Assembly: GCA_937975735.1 (NCBI GenBank)
Contig: CALJUI010000140.1
Coordinates: 1-13,434, forward strand
Length of the DNA stretch: 13,434 nucleotides
Source of the DNA: an uncultured Rubrivivax sp.
Lineage (GTDB): Bacteria; Pseudomonadota; Gammaproteobacteria; Burkholderiales; Burkholderiaceae_C
Direction of reading: 5' to 3'
A program made the position numbers and the translations under genes. A model generated the notes under the pieces. That model saw only the letters and a list, made by a program, of their open reading frames with translations, had not been told where the DNA came from and did no database searches. This document shows positions 1 to 6,149 of this stretch, in pieces. The stretch's first letter is position 1, and each line of letters begins with the position of its first letter.

Positions 1-1
1 C

Positions 2-1162
2 TTGCGAGCGCTGGCACGCCGGCTGCGCGCGGCCGGACCGGCGCTGGCCGAAGCCAACCGGCGCGACGTCGAGGCGGCGATCGCCGCAGGGCTCGCGGCG
101 CCCATGGTCGACCGCCTGCGCCTGACCGACGAGGGGGTCGCGACCGTCGCCGAGGGTTGCGAGCAGCTCGCCTCGATGCCCGACCCGATCGGCGAGATCA
201 GCGGCGTCAAGCGCCGGCCGAGCGGCATCAGCGTCGGCCAGATGCGGGTGCCGCTGGGCGTGTTCGGCATGATCTACGAGAGCCGGCCGAACGTGACGAT
301 CGAGGCCGCCTCGCTGGCGATCAAGAGCGGCAACGCCTGCATCCTGCGCGGCGGCTCGGAGGCGCTGCAATCGAACCTCGCGCTGTGGCGCGAGGTGCAG
401 TCCGCATTGACCGAGGCCGGGCTGCCGGCCGACGCGGTGCAGCTGGTGCAGACGACCGACCGCGCCGCGGTCGGCCACCTGATCACGATGCGCGAGGCGG
501 TCGACGTGATCATCCCGCGCGGCGGCAAGGGCCTGATCGAGCGCATCAGTGCCGAGGCGAAGGTGCCCGTCATCAAGCACCTGGACGGCAACTGCCACGT
601 CTATGTCGACGCCGAGGTCGACCTCGAGCTGGCACTGCGCGTGACCGACAACGCCAAGACGCAGAAATACAGCCCGTGCAACGCGGCCGAGTCGCTGCTC
701 GTCCACCGGGCGCAGGCGGCGGCCTTCCTGCCGCGCATCGGCGCGATCTTCGCGGCCAAGGGTGTCGAGGTGCGCGGCTGCGAGCGCACGCGCGCGCTGC
801 TGCCCGAGGCGGTGGCCGCGACCGAGGCCGACTGGGCCGAGGAGTACCTGGCGCCGGTCATCAGCGTCAAGGTGGTCGACTCGCTCGACGAGGCGATCGC
901 CCACGTCAACCGCTACGGCTCGCACCACACCGACGCGATCCTGACGACGAACCACCCGAACGCGATGCGCTTCCTGCGCGAGGTCGACTCGGCCAGCGTG
1001 ATGGTCAATGCCAGCACGCGCTTCGCCGACGGCTTCGAGTACGGGCTGGGCGCCGAGATCGGCATCAGCACGGACAAGTTCCACGCCCGCGGCCCGGTCG
1101 GGCTGGAAGGGCTGACCTCGATGAAGTGGGTCGTGCTCGGGCAGGGCGAAGTGCGCGGATGA
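2..1162 (+). CDS. proA: Gamma-glutamyl phosphate reductase (5'-partial)
   Basis: Reduces gamma-glutamyl phosphate with NADPH to glutamate-5-semialdehyde, the second step of proline synthesis in the cytoplasm. The reading frame enters from outside the window: the first visible residues align with about residue 28 of E. coli ProA (417 aa), so some 30-40 N-terminal residues are missing, and the TTG at base 2 is an internal Leu codon rather than a start. Visible family signatures are VPLGVFGMIYESRPNVT (about residues 83-99 of the visible part), IPRGGKGLI, the catalytic cysteine in KYSPCNAAESLLV (residue 226 of the visible part) and the C-terminal GLGAEIGIST.KFHARGPVGLEGLTS block. The stop overlaps the next start (ATGA, 1159-1162), so lemA is probably translationally coupled to it. 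Identity is very secure. Confidence 0.97.
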   Translation: MRALARRLRAAGPALAEANRRDVEAAIAAGLAAPMVDRLRLTDEGVATVAEGCEQLASMPDPIGEISGVKRRPSGISVGQMRVPLGVFGMIYESRPNVTIEAASLAIKSGNACILRGGSEALQSNLALWREVQSALTEAGLPADAVQLVQTTDRAAVGHLITMREAVDVIIPRGGKGLIERISAEAKVPVIKHLDGNCHVYVDAEVDLELALRVTDNAKTQKYSPCNAAESLLVHRAQAAAFLPRIGAIFAAKGVEVRGCERTRALLPEAVAATEADWAEEYLAPVISVKVVDSLDEAIAHVNRYGSHHTDAILTTNHPNAMRFLREVDSASVMVNASTRFADGFEYGLGAEIGISTDKFHARGPVGLEGLTSMKWVVLGQGEVRG

Positions 1163-1704
1163 GCACCGGCCAGCTCGTCACGCTGGCGATCGTCGCACTG
1201 ATCGGCTTCTGGGTCGTCGGCGCCTACAACCGGCTGGTCGCGCTGCGCAACGCGATCGGCACCGCCTGGCAGCAGGTCCAGGACGCGCTGGCGCGGCGCG
1301 GCGAGGCGGTGGCGCCGCTGGTCACCGCGCTGCGCGGTCCGATGGGCTCGGAGGCCGCGTCGCTCGACGCGCTGCTGGCCGCGCAGTCGCAGGTCGCCGC
1401 AGCCGCCGATGCGCTGGGCGCCCGGCCGGTGCTGGCCGAGCTGGCGGGCGCGCTGGTGCGCGCCGAGTCGCTGATGGCGTCGGCGTCGAGCCGGCTGCTG
1501 GCGCTGCTCGAGCAGCATCCCGAGGTCGCCGCCGACGACGGCGTGGCGCCGCAGGTCGCGGCGCTGCGCGAGATCGAGCCCCGCCTGGCCTTCGCGCGCC
1601 AGCTCTTCAACGAGGCGGTGCAGCGCTACAACGACGCGGTGCGACAGTTCCCGACGCGGCTGCTGGCGCGGGGTTTCGGTTTCGGTACCGCCGGTCGGAT
1701 CTGA
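1159..1704 (+). CDS. LemA family membrane protein
   Basis: A 181-aa LemA-family protein. Residues 5-21 form one hydrophobic N-terminal transmembrane segment (LVTLAIVALIGFWVVG), followed by the family hallmark YNRLVALRNAIGTAWQQVQ with its RRGEAVAPLV continuation, and near the C terminus the second hallmark FNEAVQRYNDAVRQFPTRLL. The middle is Ala/Leu-rich and predicted helical, as in the LemA helical-bundle fold. The expected topology is a short outside segment, one helix, and the bundle in the cytoplasm. Length is normal for the family (about 180-200 aa). The start is fixed by the ATGA overlap with proA. LemA proteins have no agreed biochemical role; they often sit beside TPM-domain or M48 peptidase genes, but none follows here, where the next gene is convergent. 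Family call is secure, function unknown. Confidence 0.9.
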   Translation: MSTGQLVTLAIVALIGFWVVGAYNRLVALRNAIGTAWQQVQDALARRGEAVAPLVTALRGPMGSEAASLDALLAAQSQVAAAADALGARPVLAELAGALVRAESLMASASSRLLALLEQHPEVAADDGVAPQVAALREIEPRLAFARQLFNEAVQRYNDAVRQFPTRLLARGFGFGTAGRI

Positions 1705-1708
1705 CCCC

Positions 1709-1724
1709 AGGCGCCGCGGCGCCT
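1709..1724. terminator. GC-rich perfect palindrome between convergent lemA and regulator genes
   Basis: The bases AGGCGCCGCGGCGCCT form a perfect 16-bp palindrome 4 bases after the lemA stop, and the flanking CTGA/TCAG bases add partial extension. It could fold into a short hairpin (6-bp stem, 4-base loop) and act as a bidirectional terminator for two convergent genes, but no U-tract follows on either strand. In DNA this GC-rich a palindrome of this size may be chance. Confidence 0.3.
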
Positions 1725-1807
1725 CAGTCCTGGCCGCTGTTGGCCGGCGTAAGACGGTCGCCCGGCGCGATGTCGGCGCCGCCGGCCATCTCGAACGCGA
1801 TCTGTGT
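1724..1807 (-). other. In-frame coding-like extension beyond the regulator's TGA
   Basis: Reading past the TGA at 1808-1810 in the regulator frame gives 27 more sense codons, beginning TQIAFEMAGGADIAPGD, before a second TGA at 1724-1726. About 24 of the 27 codons end in G or C, as in the real genes here. This may be the original C-terminal tail of the regulator, cut off by a stop at what would be a TGC/TGT/TGG codon, or simply GC-rich non-coding DNA, in which stops are rare. Confidence 0.35.
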
Positions 1808-2128
1808 TCACACCGCGCGGCAGAGCGTGGCCGCGCGTTCGCTGCCGATCCGGTAGTAGATCTGCGTCGCATCGCGCCGGCGGCCGAGCACGCCGGCGCG
1901 ATACAGCGTCGACAGGTGCTGGCTCATGTTGGGCTGCGTGGTGTCGATCTCGCCCAGCAGCTGCGACACGTTCTTCTCGCCCTGGCACAGCGCGCTGATG
2001 ATGCGCAGGCGGATCGGCGTCGACAGCAGCCTGAACAGCTCGGCCGCGGTCGAGAAGACCTGCTCCGAGCCGGCGACGCCGTCAGCGGTTTCGGCCTGGG
2101 CCGACTCACGATCGACGAGGTGTTCCAT
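1808..2128 (-). CDS. ArsR-family transcriptional regulator (SoxR-like), possibly C-terminally truncated
   Basis: A 106-aa winged-helix regulator of the ArsR/SmtB family. After a short polar leader comes AELFRLLSTPIRLRIISALCQGEKNVSQLLGEI (about residues 29-61), the recognition helix in TTQPNMSQHLSTLYRAGVL, and the wing RRRDATQIYYRIG. Cysteines lie at residue 48 (ALCQGE) and 103 (TLCRAV). Paired cysteines in ArsR-type sulfur sensors such as SqrR/BigR and SoxR sense persulfide or thiosulfate; a similar role here is inference from position. The ATG at 2128 is preferred because AGGA lies about 10 bases upstream; an in-frame ATG at 2155 lacks a Shine-Dalgarno. It is last in the minus-strand group, 63 bp after the preceding cytochrome. 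It most likely represses the divergent fcc/MBL promoter. The frame continues in a coding-like way past its TGA. Confidence 0.88.
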   Translation of the reverse strand: MEHLVDRESAQAETADGVAGSEQVFSTAAELFRLLSTPIRLRIISALCQGEKNVSQLLGEIDTTQPNMSQHLSTLYRAGVLGRRRDATQIYYRIGSERAATLCRAV

Positions 2129-2191
2129 GCTCAGGTCCTGTGGGGGTGGGCGCATGTTGGTCGGCCGTCGCGGCGCTGTCCATCCCGCGAG

Positions 2192-2539
2192 TCAGCGACT
2201 CGGCGCCGACGCGGCGGCGGGGAAGCGGTAGTGGTCGCGCTGCAGCACCGCGGCCACCGCAGTGACCTCCTCCGGGAAGAGGCCGAGGTTCAACTCGGTG
2301 CTGCAGTAGTCGACCATGCCGCGCAGCGCGCCGGGCGTGTTGATGCGGCCCTGGGGCCGGTAGATCGCCGAGCCGTCGCCGCCGACCCGGCGGGCGTGGC
2401 AGGCTTCGCACTTGGCGTCCTTGATCAGCTTCTCGCCGAGCGCAAGGTCGGCGCCGTGGAACAGCGCCGGGCCCTGCGGCGTTTGGGCCAGCGCCGTCCC
2501 GGCGACGAGCGCCAGCAGGATCGCCGGCCCGGCCCTCAC
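2192..2539 (-). CDS. Small monoheme c-type cytochrome, periplasmic
   Basis: A 115-aa protein with a GTG start inside the stop of the upstream cytochrome gene (GTGA overlap, 2536-2539). An N-terminal signal peptide (AGPAILLALVAGTALAQ, residues 3-19) precedes one heme-binding motif, C44-E-A-C47-H48. The likely sixth ligand is Met75 in RGMVDYC. A further cysteine, C79, follows. The C-terminal helix (PEEVTAVAAVLQRDHYRF) resembles the terminal helix of class I cytochromes, but the spacing between heme motif and Met is short and the sequence is not a standard c551/c552. It should work in the periplasm as an electron carrier beside the other cytochrome and the sulfide dehydrogenase. A longer frame upstream of the GTG only shadows the neighbouring gene. 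The exact family is not recognised. Confidence 0.85.
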   Translation of the reverse strand: MRAGPAILLALVAGTALAQTPQGPALFHGADLALGEKLIKDAKCEACHARRVGGDGSAIYRPQGRINTPGALRGMVDYCSTELNLGLFPEEVTAVAAVLQRDHYRFPAAASAPSR

Positions 2540-2847
2540 TTGGCGCCCCCGAGGATCCAGGCGGCCAGCGTCTTCGCGTCGGCGTCGCTCAGGTTGGGCT
2601 GCGGCGGCATCGGCACCGGGCCCCACTTGCCGGAGCCGCCGGCCTTGATGCTGGCGGCGAGCTTGGCCTCGGCGTCCTTGTCGCCGGCGTACTTCTTGGC
2701 CACGTCGGCATAGGCCGGGCCGACGACCTTCTTGGCGACCTGGTGGCAGGCGGTGCAGGCGTGCTTGTTGGCCAGCTCCATGTTGGCCAGCGCCGGGGAG
2801 GCGGCGGCAGCCAGGGTGATGGCGGCGAGGGCGATCGGGAACTTCAT
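2536..2847 (-). CDS. Class I cytochrome c (c551/c552 type)
   Basis: A 103-aa exported monoheme cytochrome. The signal peptide is MKFPIALAAITLAAAASPALA (cleaved after about residue 21), giving a mature protein of about 82 residues, the size of cytochromes c551/c552. The heme motif is C31-T-A-C-H35 with the typical KKVVGPAYADVAKKY helix after it, and the Met ligand is M80 in GPVPMPPQ, followed by the terminal helix LSDADAKTLAAWIL. Members shuttle single electrons in the periplasm to a terminal oxidase or reductase; here it probably takes electrons from the sulfide dehydrogenase or a Sox-like enzyme. A GGAG Shine-Dalgarno lies 6 bases before the ATG. It starts 34 bp after the thioredoxin gene stop and overlaps the next cytochrome by 4 bp. 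Confidence 0.95.
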   Translation of the reverse strand: MKFPIALAAITLAAAASPALANMELANKHACTACHQVAKKVVGPAYADVAKKYAGDKDAEAKLAASIKAGGSGKWGPVPMPPQPNLSDADAKTLAAWILGGAK

Positions 2848-2881
2848 CGGGACTCCGGTTTCAGGGTTGCAGGACAGGGGG

Positions 2882-3379
2882 TCATTCGGCCAGCCGGGCG
2901 AGCTCGAGCACGTCTTCCTCGAACATCTCGCCCGGGATCACCTGGCGCAGGCGACCATCGCGGTCGACCGTGATTGTCAGCGGGATCACGTTGCGCGTGC
3001 TCAGTGCCGCGGCCAGCGGCTTGTAGGCCATCGTGACCGGAAAGCTCAGTCCGGTGGCGGCGAGGTGGCGCTGCACGACCGCGGGGTCGCGGTCGCGGGC
3101 GACGCCGAGCACGGCCAGGCGCGGGCCGGCGGCCGAGCGCTGCAGCTTCTCGACGTGCACGTTATGGCGCTTGCAGAACGGGCAGGTCGTCGACCAGAAC
3201 ACGACGACGGTGGCGACGCCGGGGCGCGGGGCCCACGGACTGCCGTCGAGCAGCGTGATGTCCGGCGGCCAGTGCACGCGCTCGCCGGGCACCGCCGGCC
3301 GCAGATCGGCGCCGGCGTACGGCGACAGGCCCGCCAGGGGCAGCCCGGCGGCGGCGTGCAGCAGGTGGCGTCGCTTCAT
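2882..3379 (-). CDS. Exported TlpA/SoxW-like thioredoxin-fold protein
   Basis: A 165-aa thioredoxin-fold protein. The N terminus MKRRHLLHAAAGLPLAGL is an export signal with paired arginines, possibly Tat. The active site is C66-P-F-C69 in VVVFWSTTCPFCKRHN, and the cis-proline loop is VIPLTITVDRDG (P133). This matches the TlpA/ResA/SoxW group of periplasmic thiol-disulfide proteins, though CPFC differs from the common CxPC variants of the group. SoxS/SoxW proteins in sox loci keep the cysteines of the sulfur carrier or sulfur enzymes reduced; a similar role for the disulfide of the sulfide dehydrogenase or for polysulfides is inference. The ATG overlaps the stop of the MBL-fold gene (ATGA, 3376-3379), implying coupled translation. 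The start gives a correct signal peptide. Confidence 0.92.
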   Translation of the reverse strand: MKRRHLLHAAAGLPLAGLSPYAGADLRPAVPGERVHWPPDITLLDGSPWAPRPGVATVVVFWSTTCPFCKRHNVHVEKLQRSAAGPRLAVLGVARDRDPAVVQRHLAATGLSFPVTMAYKPLAAALSTRNVIPLTITVDRDGRLRQVIPGEMFEEDVLELARLAE

Positions 3380-4320
3380 CTCGGCATCTGCTCCATCAGC
3401 AGGTAGGTGTTGTAGGCGTTGATGCGGTTGGCGGCCTTGAACAGCGGCAGGTGCTCGAAGCGCGACCAGTCGGTGCGCGCATAGGCCTCCTCGAAGGGCT
3501 CGAGGTCGCGCGCGGCGTCGCCCATCGCCTTGCGCAAATGGACCAGGTAGTCGCGCGTGAGCTGCAGGTCGGCACGGGCGCTGGTCGAGACCGGGCCGTG
3601 GCCGGGCACGATGACATCGGCGTCGTAGCCGAGCAGCTGGTCCAGCGAACGCACCCAGCCGCTGCTGTCGGCGCCGCCGACGAAGGGCACGCGCCCACGG
3701 TAGACGATGTCGCCGGCCAGCAGCACCTTGCGTTGCGGCAGCCAGACGACGAGGTCCTCCGGCGTGTGCGCCGGGCCGGCGTGGTCGATCACGAAGCGGG
3801 TGCCGCCGAGCTCCAATGTCGTGCTCGCCGCCAGCCAGCGGTCCGCCGGCACGAGCTGCGTCTTCTCGTCGATCCAGGGAAACAGGTCCTCGCGGCTGGC
3901 TTTCAGGCGCAGCGCGGCGGTCTCGGAACGCAGATAGGCACGGCCCGTCTCGTGGGCGATGATCTCGGCGCCGAGCGCCTTGAAGACCTGCAACCCGTAG
4001 ATGTGGTCGGCGTGGTAGTGCGACACGATGACGTGCTTGATCGGCAGCGGCGTCACGCGGCGGATCTCGGCCACGAGCTCCTCGGCCAGCGCCGGCGAGC
4101 CCAGCGCGTCGAAGACGACCACCCGATCGTCGGTGAGCACGAAGGCGGCGTTGGAGATGAAGTTGCGATTCGCCGACGAGCCCAGCGCCGACACCCCCTG
4201 AACCATCCACACCCGCGGACCGACCTCGACGGCGCGGGGGCGATCCTCGTCGGCGGCGCTGGCCAGCAGCGGGGCGATCGAGGCGAGCACGGCAGCGACG
4301 AAGCGGCGGAGGGTTTTCAC
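3376..4320 (-). CDS. Periplasmic MBL-fold metallohydrolase (SoxH-like)
   Basis: A 314-aa MBL-fold protein with a complete di-metal site: H101-Y-H103-A-D105-H106 in SHYHADH, H185 in GPAHTPEDL, D204 in LLAGDIVY and H241 in VPGHGPV. From the GTG start the signal peptide reads MKTLRRFVAAVLASIAPLLASA. An in-frame ATG at 4356 would add 12 residues but lies within the AT-rich promoter boxes, so GTG is preferred; neither start has a clear Shine-Dalgarno. The fold and export signal match SoxH and the zinc metallohydrolases of quinoprotein clusters, whose substrates are unknown. Its place with a thioredoxin, cytochromes and fccAB suggests work on a periplasmic sulfur compound, perhaps a persulfide or thioester. 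It is the first gene of the leftward operon, divergent from fccAB. Confidence 0.9.
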   Translation of the reverse strand: MKTLRRFVAAVLASIAPLLASAADEDRPRAVEVGPRVWMVQGVSALGSSANRNFISNAAFVLTDDRVVVFDALGSPALAEELVAEIRRVTPLPIKHVIVSHYHADHIYGLQVFKALGAEIIAHETGRAYLRSETAALRLKASREDLFPWIDEKTQLVPADRWLAASTTLELGGTRFVIDHAGPAHTPEDLVVWLPQRKVLLAGDIVYRGRVPFVGGADSSGWVRSLDQLLGYDADVIVPGHGPVSTSARADLQLTRDYLVHLRKAMGDAARDLEPFEEAYARTDWSRFEHLPLFKAANRINAYNTYLLMEQMPR

Positions 4321-4340
4321 GGGGCGGAATGGGGATGTAC

Positions 4341-4370
4341 ACCGATATATTCGCATGAAACGATATTCGA
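4341..4370. promoter_or_regulatory. AT-rich divergent promoter/operator with twin CGATAT-type boxes
   Basis: This 30-base stretch is about 60% A+T in otherwise very GC-rich DNA. It carries CGATATATTCG (4343-4353) and CGATATTCG (4361-4369), which start 18 bases apart and each have inverted CGA/TCG ends. It lies 23 bp before the GTG of the leftward MBL gene and about 95 bp before the rightward fccA gene. TATATC on the minus strand (4344-4349) could serve as a -10 for the leftward operon. An ArsR-family operator is the simplest reading, given the regulator at 1808-2128. Binding is inferred. Confidence 0.55.
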
Positions 4371-4451
4371 GTCGCCAGTGTTTACGCGCGGATCGGCCCG
4401 TCCGCCGGGGCCGGGGCGCCGTAACATGGGCCACGACAGCAACAACCGCGG

Positions 4452-4457
4452 AAGGAG
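4452..4457 (+). promoter_or_regulatory. Strong ribosome binding site for the fccA-like gene
   Basis: AAGGAG lies 6 bases before the ATG at 4464, with ideal spacing. It fixes this start and contrasts with the divergent MBL gene, which lacks a visible Shine-Dalgarno. Confidence 0.8.
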
Positions 4458-4463
4458 ACGCCG

Positions 4464-4775
4464 ATGACACCGATCCGACAACTCGCCCTGACCGGCGCGA
4501 TGGTGCTGGCAGCGCCCTGGGCGATGGCCCAGGACCCGCACCTGGCCCGCAACCTGGCGGCCACCTGCGCCAACTGCCACGGCACCAACGGCCAGGCCCA
4601 GGGCGACATGAAGCCGCTGGCTGGCGTGGCGGCCGACAAGATCGTCGCGCTGATCAACGACTACCGCAACGGCAACCAGCCGGCGACGATCATGCACCAG
4701 ATCGCCAAGGGCTACACCGACGAACAGATCAGGCTCGTCGCCGCGTACTTCGCGGCGCAGAAGCCGGCCAAGTGA
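4464..4775 (+). CDS. fccA: Monoheme cytochrome subunit of flavocytochrome c sulfide dehydrogenase
   Basis: A 103-aa exported cytochrome. The signal peptide is MTPIRQLALTGAMVLAAPWAMA (cleaved near residue 22). The heme motif is C35-A-N-C-H39 in LAATCANCHGTNG, and the Met ligand is M77 in PATIMHQIAKGYTDEQI, a class I pattern common in cytochrome subunits paired with flavoproteins. It lies 14 bp upstream of the fccB gene. In flavocytochrome c the cytochrome takes electrons from the FAD of FccB as sulfide is oxidised. The Allochromatium subunit is diheme (about 21 kDa); this one is monoheme and half that size, as in Chlorobium-type enzymes. The start is set by the AAGGAG above. The symbol rests on context; the sequence itself only shows a small class I cytochrome. 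Confidence 0.9.
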   Translation: MTPIRQLALTGAMVLAAPWAMAQDPHLARNLAATCANCHGTNGQAQGDMKPLAGVAADKIVALINDYRNGNQPATIMHQIAKGYTDEQIRLVAAYFAAQKPAK

Positions 4776-4789
4776 AGGGAGGACCGACC

Positions 4790-6067
4790 ATGCATCAGCC
4801 CACCATTCAACGCCGCCGCCTGCTCGGCGCCGGCGCGGCCCTGGCCGCGGCCTCCCTCGCCGGTTGCGCCACCTCCACCGGCGGACCGTCGATCGGTCGC
4901 GTCGTCGTGATCGGCGGCGGCTTCGGCGGCGCCACCGCGGCGCACTACCTGAAGATGTGGGGCGGCAACATCGACGTCACGCTGGTCGACCGCGACGCGC
5001 AGTTCGTCTCCTGCCCGATCTCCAACCTGGTGATCGGCGGGCACAAGACGATCGGCGAGATCTCGCGCGGCTACCGCGGCCTGAGCGCCATGGGCATCAA
5101 GATGGTCCAGGGCGAGGTGACCGCGATCGACCCGCAGGCCAAGATGGTCCGGCTGGCCGACGGCCGGGCGCTGCCCTACGACCGGCTCGTCGTCTCGCCC
5201 GGCATCGACTTCATGACCGCCGGCGTGCCGGGGCTGGACGCGGCGCTGGCCAGCGGCCGCGTGACGCACAGCTGGAAGGCCGGCGCCCAGACCGTGGCGC
5301 TGCGCCGGCAGCTCGAGGCGATGCCCGACGGCGGCGTGTTCGCGATGTCGATCCCGGCCTCGCCCTACCGCTGCCCGCCGGGACCGTACGAGCGGGCCTG
5401 CATGGTGGCGAGCTACTTCAAGACCGCCAAGCCGAAGTCGAAGATCATCATCTACGACGCGAACCCCGACATCCAGTCGAAGAAGGGCCTGTTCATGAAG
5501 GCCTGGGAGCAGCACTACGCCGGCATGATCGACTACCGGCCAAACTCGATCCTGCGCCAGGTCACCGCCGACGGCGTCGCGAAGTTCGACTTCGAGGACA
5601 GCAAGGCGGCGGTGCTGAACGTGATCCCGCAGCAGCGCGCCGGCGACATCGCGCGCCAGGCCGGGCTGATCACCGCCAACGACCGCTGGTGCGGCGTCAA
5701 CTGGCTGACCCTGGAAAGCGTCGCGGTGCCCGGCATCCACGTGCTCGGCGACGCGACGCTGTCGGCGCCGGCGATGCCCAAGAGCGGCCACATGGCCAAC
5801 CAGCACGCCAAGGTCGCCGCGGCGGCGATCATCGCGCTGCTCAAGGGCGAGCCGGTGAACCCGACGCCCGTGGTGATGAACACCTGCTACAGCTTCGTCA
5901 CTGCGAAGGACGTCGTGCACGTGGCGTCGGTGCACCAGTACGACGCCGGCGACAAGACCTTCAAGGCGGTGCCCGGCTCCGGCGGCCTGTCGGCCGCGGC
6001 GAACCAGATCGAAGGGCGCTACGCGCTGTCCTGGGCGCAGAACATCTGGACCGACATGCTGGGGTGA
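4790..6067 (+). CDS. fccB: Sulfide dehydrogenase flavoprotein subunit (flavocytochrome c)
   Basis: A 425-aa flavoprotein that oxidises sulfide to sulfur or polysulfide in the periplasm and passes electrons to cytochrome c. It follows the Allochromatium FccB pattern throughout: dinucleotide-binding VVVIGGGFGGATAAHYL (38-54); C75 in FVSCPISNLVIGG, equivalent to the cysteine holding FAD covalently; C195 in YRCPPGPYERA and C366 in MNTCYS, equivalent to the redox-active disulfide; GIHVLGDAT (315-323) binding FAD; and the C-terminal SWAQNIWTDMLG. The N terminus has a twin-arginine signal (QRRRLLGAGAALAA) ending in a lipobox, L23-A-G-C26, so the mature protein may be lipid-anchored rather than soluble. 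AAGGGAGG at 4775-4782 precedes the ATG. All catalytic residues are present. Confidence 0.95.
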   Translation: MHQPTIQRRRLLGAGAALAAASLAGCATSTGGPSIGRVVVIGGGFGGATAAHYLKMWGGNIDVTLVDRDAQFVSCPISNLVIGGHKTIGEISRGYRGLSAMGIKMVQGEVTAIDPQAKMVRLADGRALPYDRLVVSPGIDFMTAGVPGLDAALASGRVTHSWKAGAQTVALRRQLEAMPDGGVFAMSIPASPYRCPPGPYERACMVASYFKTAKPKSKIIIYDANPDIQSKKGLFMKAWEQHYAGMIDYRPNSILRQVTADGVAKFDFEDSKAAVLNVIPQQRAGDIARQAGLITANDRWCGVNWLTLESVAVPGIHVLGDATLSAPAMPKSGHMANQHAKVAAAAIIALLKGEPVNPTPVVMNTCYSFVTAKDVVHVASVHQYDAGDKTFKAVPGSGGLSAAANQIEGRYALSWAQNIWTDMLG

Positions 6068-6074
6068 GCCCGGA

Positions 6075-6104
6075 CGCAGGACCGTCCCTGCGGACGGTCC
6101 TGCG
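6075..6104. terminator. Perfect 13-bp hairpin between convergent fccB and AraC genes
   Basis: CGCAGGACCGTCC (6075-6087), the loop CTGC (6088-6091) and GGACGGTCCTGCG (6092-6104) form a 13-bp stem without mismatch, 8 bases after the fccB stop. It sits between two convergent genes and would fold equally well in both transcripts. There is no U-tract on either side, so it may be a U-less terminator or an RNA-stabilising 3' stem. Confidence 0.6.
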
Positions 6105-6149
6105 CCTGCCGAACGACGATCCGCGTCGCGCGCGGATCCGGCGCAGCAC

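Noticed and set aside
2..4. TTG at base 2 as the true start of proA
   Set aside because: The alignment with E. coli ProA begins near residue 28, so the codon is an internal Leu and the gene extends beyond the window.
1808..1810. TGA in the ArsR regulator read as selenocysteine
   Set aside because: No convincing stem-loop with a bacterial SECIS-like apical loop is visible just downstream, and selenoprotein regulators of this family are not known to me. A nonsense mutation or natural stop is simpler.
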